A DNA stretch of 54,224 nucleotides from a virus. Shown one piece after another: positions 51,997 through 54,224 of this stretch. Below the pieces are notes generated by a model. It was not told the DNA's origin. It did no database searches and saw only the letters and a list, made by a program, of their open reading frames with translations. A program made the translations under genes and the position numbers. The stretch covers positions 1 through 54,224 of the IMG/VR virus record IMGVR_UViG_3300032050_006033; one strand, written 5' to 3'. Numbering within the stretch: position 1 is the first letter of the stretch; each line of letters opens with the position of its first letter.

Positions 51997-52024
51997 AAAA
52001 AAGGTCAGATTTCTCTGACCTTTT
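51997..52024 (-). terminator. Rho-independent terminator after the capsid gene
   Basis: Minus strand: 11-bp stem AAAAGGTCAGA/TCTGACCTTTT (52014-52024 and 51999-52009) with a 4-base loop, followed by a U-tract from 52002 down to 51997. It ends the transcript of the major capsid gene. Confidence 0.88.
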
Positions 52025-52045
52025 CTTATACTAAAGATATATTGA

Positions 52046-53929
52046 TTATCTCAATTCTCTTAAATCAAATGTACGAACTCCATCAACTGTGATACGTCCA
52101 TAGAAACGGTTGTTAACCATTTTCTTAGCGTATCTAGTCATGATACCTTTGATAGGTGTGAAGTTGAATGGGTTATACATTGTAGGTGTTAATTGTAGAG
52201 GTACGTATGGAGCGTAGATGTATCCAGTGTCCAATAAAGAAGTACCTTTGTGACCCAACAAGATTTGGTTTGGTGGGAAGTAAGGATCTCTATACACTTG
52301 GTAACGACCAGCTAAAGTACCAACTCTTTCGATACCCATGTTGTATTGATCTTGCTCAGGTGAAGCGTTAGATACGTGGAAGTATTCTAAGTCATCAAAA
52401 ATAGCTGAAACTTCAGAAGAAACAACGATCCAGTTAGCACCACCACGAAGAGTTGACTTGTGGATTTGAGCTGACAATTGGTTAATCGCTGTAATCAATG
52501 TTTGATTCCAGTCTTTTTGAGTGTAAGAAGTTACTTGTTGTACTCTTCTCCATCCGTTGTAATCCCAACGTAGGTTCCAAGCCGCACCTTTACGTAAGTC
52601 ACGTAAGATTTCACGGTCGATTTCCGCAGCTACTTGTTCAGATAATAAAGCTGTTAATTCAGCTTCAGCGTCGATGTTGTGGAATGCCGCAACGTCTTGA
52701 GCTAATTCTGGAGACCATTGAGCTCTTAGTTTTCTTTCAGCGACAGAAACTGTAACAGATTCCAAGTCGAAAGAAACCTCACCAATTTGATCTTCAAACT
52801 CCAAGTTTTTATAACGTCTCCAAACAGCTGTGATTGATTCGATGTCCACAGCTTCAACCGTTGTTGATCCTGTGTATCCATCTAATGAAGAATCACCACA
52901 TGTAGCACAAGCTGGACAAGAAAGATCAACTTCTAAGTAGATACAACCAGCGTCATCACAAGTGTTGTTAAACGCACCACCGTTACCATTTCCTGGATAA
53001 TCAGTGTACTGTAGATTTGATGTAGGTTGAACGATACCCTTACCGTAGATTTGTGTTACCACACGGAACAATAAAGAGTTAGGACCATTTTGGTTAAACA
53101 ATGGATTACAAGGTGAATTTTCAGTCAAGAAAGGTGTGTTAGCGTAAAGTCTTAAATCAGAAAGGAAAGTTTCTGAATCTACCTCATGACCATCAGGACC
53201 AATTAATTTACCAATACCTGGAATAGATTTCCATCCACAAAGTTTAACAATAACTTTACGAAGGTTTGTTTGATCATCTAATTGACCAGCGTCAGCGTCT
53301 TCTAAACCAGAACCAACCCATACCTGCATTGTTGTGGTTTGTGAAACAGCTGTCCAAGAACCTTTAGAGTAATCAAATAATCCTGGAGGATCTAATTCAC
53401 CTTCAGAACCTTCATAAAATAAATCATAAAGATTTTTCTTGAATGGTTTGTTATTGATTCCTAAATATCCTGGGTATCCTTGTCCTGGATCATTTTCACC
53501 TTTAGCTACCGCTTCTGGTGATCCGATTGGTGAATAATGTTCACCAAATCCAGTCCATCCATTAGCTGCACTTGGAGTATCTCCGGAAGCGTAACCTTGG
53601 ATACGTGGAATAAAGTAGAACAATTTACCGATTGGTAAGTTCATAGCTTGTACCGATACGATATCGTTAGCCAATAATTTAGAGAATACTCTTCTCACGA
53701 TAGGGAAAACAACAGTTTCGAAAGCTCCGTTTGAACCTTCAGAAGTTGCTTCGTTAATTAGGAAAGACGCTTGGTTCTCATATAACTGAGCTACGTTTTC
53801 TTTTAAGTGTCCTTTAAGACCCTCTAGGAACCCTAATCTGTCCCATTTGTTTATTGTGTCTTCTTTGATAACTTTAAGGTGTTTTAACCCGATGTTACCT
53901 ACAAGACCTGATTCTAATAATGCTCCCAT
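52046..53929 (-). CDS. gp23: Major capsid protein, T4 gp23-like
   Basis: A 627-residue protein of gp23 type: ENQASFLINEATSEGSN (51-67), then FETVVFPIVRRVFSKLLAND and IVSVQAMNLPIGKLFYF. The C-terminal part has FEDQIGEVSFDLESVTVSVA, AERKLRAQWSPELAQDVAAF and a terminal YGRITVDGVRTFDLRELR. INE60-Ala61 matches the (L/I)xE site cut by the T4 prohead protease gp21, at the equivalent place in T4 (Glu65-Ala66). Length is longer than T4 gp23 (521), with extra Gly/Cys-rich insertion (about 320-360, DLSCPACATCGDSS). It forms the capsid hexamers. Confidence 0.93.
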   Translation of the reverse strand: MGALLESGLVGNIGLKHLKVIKEDTINKWDRLGFLEGLKGHLKENVAQLYENQASFLINEATSEGSNGAFETVVFPIVRRVFSKLLANDIVSVQAMNLPIGKLFYFIPRIQGYASGDTPSAANGWTGFGEHYSPIGSPEAVAKGENDPGQGYPGYLGINNKPFKKNLYDLFYEGSEGELDPPGLFDYSKGSWTAVSQTTTMQVWVGSGLEDADAGQLDDQTNLRKVIVKLCGWKSIPGIGKLIGPDGHEVDSETFLSDLRLYANTPFLTENSPCNPLFNQNGPNSLLFRVVTQIYGKGIVQPTSNLQYTDYPGNGNGGAFNNTCDDAGCIYLEVDLSCPACATCGDSSLDGYTGSTTVEAVDIESITAVWRRYKNLEFEDQIGEVSFDLESVTVSVAERKLRAQWSPELAQDVAAFHNIDAEAELTALLSEQVAAEIDREILRDLRKGAAWNLRWDYNGWRRVQQVTSYTQKDWNQTLITAINQLSAQIHKSTLRGGANWIVVSSEVSAIFDDLEYFHVSNASPEQDQYNMGIERVGTLAGRYQVYRDPYFPPNQILLGHKGTSLLDTGYIYAPYVPLQLTPTMYNPFNFTPIKGIMTRYAKKMVNNRFYGRITVDGVRTFDLRELR

Positions 53930-53957
53930 TTTTTTAGGTTTTTATTTTTAGGTTTAT

Positions 53958-54224
53958 TTATTTTATTTTTGTCATTAAGTCTTTCATTCTTAAAAACTGA
54001 GGATTCTCATAAGTTTTAGATTCAATTAGATTAACAGCTGAACCATTTGTTGGTGCTTTAGATACTGTTCTCTCGATTGATTCTGTAATATTACCAGATT
54101 CAGTTTTTCCTTCTGAAAGTTCTCCTTTAATTGACTGATAAAGATTCTTAGATTCTTTTAAAGTATCGACATTGTCAAATCTTTTAAGAATATTAAGTTT
54201 CTCTTGTTTAGTTGTTGAATGTTC
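53958..54224 (-). CDS. Probable prohead-core/scaffold protein, C-terminal part (partial)
   Basis: The last 88 residues of a protein whose start lies beyond the window: it ends LIESKTYENPQFLRMKDLMTKIK. The segment is charged and helical (LNILKRFDNVDTLKESKNLY), as expected for a scaffold. It lies directly upstream of the capsid gene on the same strand, the place of gp22 in T4. NITESIER contains an ITE-type motif that could be a prohead protease site. Family assignment is mainly from position. Confidence 0.6.
   Translation of the reverse strand, partial: EHSTTKQEKLNILKRFDNVDTLKESKNLYQSIKGELSEGKTESGNITESIERTVSKAPTNGSAVNLIESKTYENPQFLRMKDLMTKIK

Noticed and set aside
1-54224. tRNA genes, integrase, insertion sequences, lysis genes
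   Set aside because: I saw no cloverleaf-like segment in the short gaps and no matching protein families; the rest of the genome may hold them.

Overview
The window is part of the genome of a large T4-like tailed phage (myovirus), most likely infecting a Bacteroidota (Flavobacteriia-like) host. The phage assignment rests on a T4 gp23-type major capsid protein at 52046-53929, the end of a probable prohead-core protein next to it, a gp55-type late sigma factor, PhoH, a trimeric dUTPase, a gp5-like OB-fold baseplate protein and a long tail-fibre region. The host inference rests on three things. Starts lack Shine-Dalgarno sequences and sit behind A/T-rich leaders. One promoter, TTTG-N19-TATATTTG at 49022-49052, matches the Bacteroidota consensus. 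The gene at 50598-51896 looks like a Bacteroidota type IX secretion cargo (signal peptide, CUB-like domain, a cargo-type Ig domain, C-terminal sorting-like tail). Composition is AT-rich and genes are tightly packed; no tRNA, CRISPR array, integrase or reverse transcriptase was seen.

Layout. Positions 1-21612 (minus strand) hold the adhesion module. It contains C1q-like, BppU-like, pectin-lyase-like, LamG-like and YadA-head-like fibre proteins, Pro/Thr-rich stalk proteins, and a trypsin-like protease with a complete apparent catalytic triad. Two glycosyltransferase clusters lie among them: HtrL+GT2, HtrL and GT60-like at 1955-5729, and GT9-like, TibC-like O-heptosyltransferase and GT8 at 11408-13959. 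Positions 21683-24438 (plus) hold five small genes (one LETM1-like, one WYL-like), closed by a terminator. Positions 24552-37599 (plus) hold a long operon of sugar and nucleotide genes: about eight glycosyltransferases, two SAM methyltransferases, a short DegT-type aminotransferase, a NeuD-type acetyltransferase, a PolB-type 3'-5' exonuclease, dUTPase, PhoH and a degenerate HAD protein. Positions 37599-48535 (plus) hold the late sigma factor, then baseplate/tail genes and two large cysteine-rich paralogues, one with an inserted beta-propeller. Positions 48548-54224 hold small virion-type genes, the T9SS-like protein and the capsid genes.

How the genes may work together. The strongest candidate for a new system is phage-encoded protein glycosylation of tail fibres. 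A TibC-type O-heptosyltransferase that keeps the four-cysteine metal motif lies just downstream of two long beta-solenoid fibre proteins. A GT60-type polypeptide GlcNAc-transferase and two HtrL-type enzymes lie next to a protein with a long Pro/Thr repeat resembling mucin-type acceptors. The plus-strand sugar operon could supply or extend the glycans. This is inference from family identity and gene order; nothing here proves the substrates.
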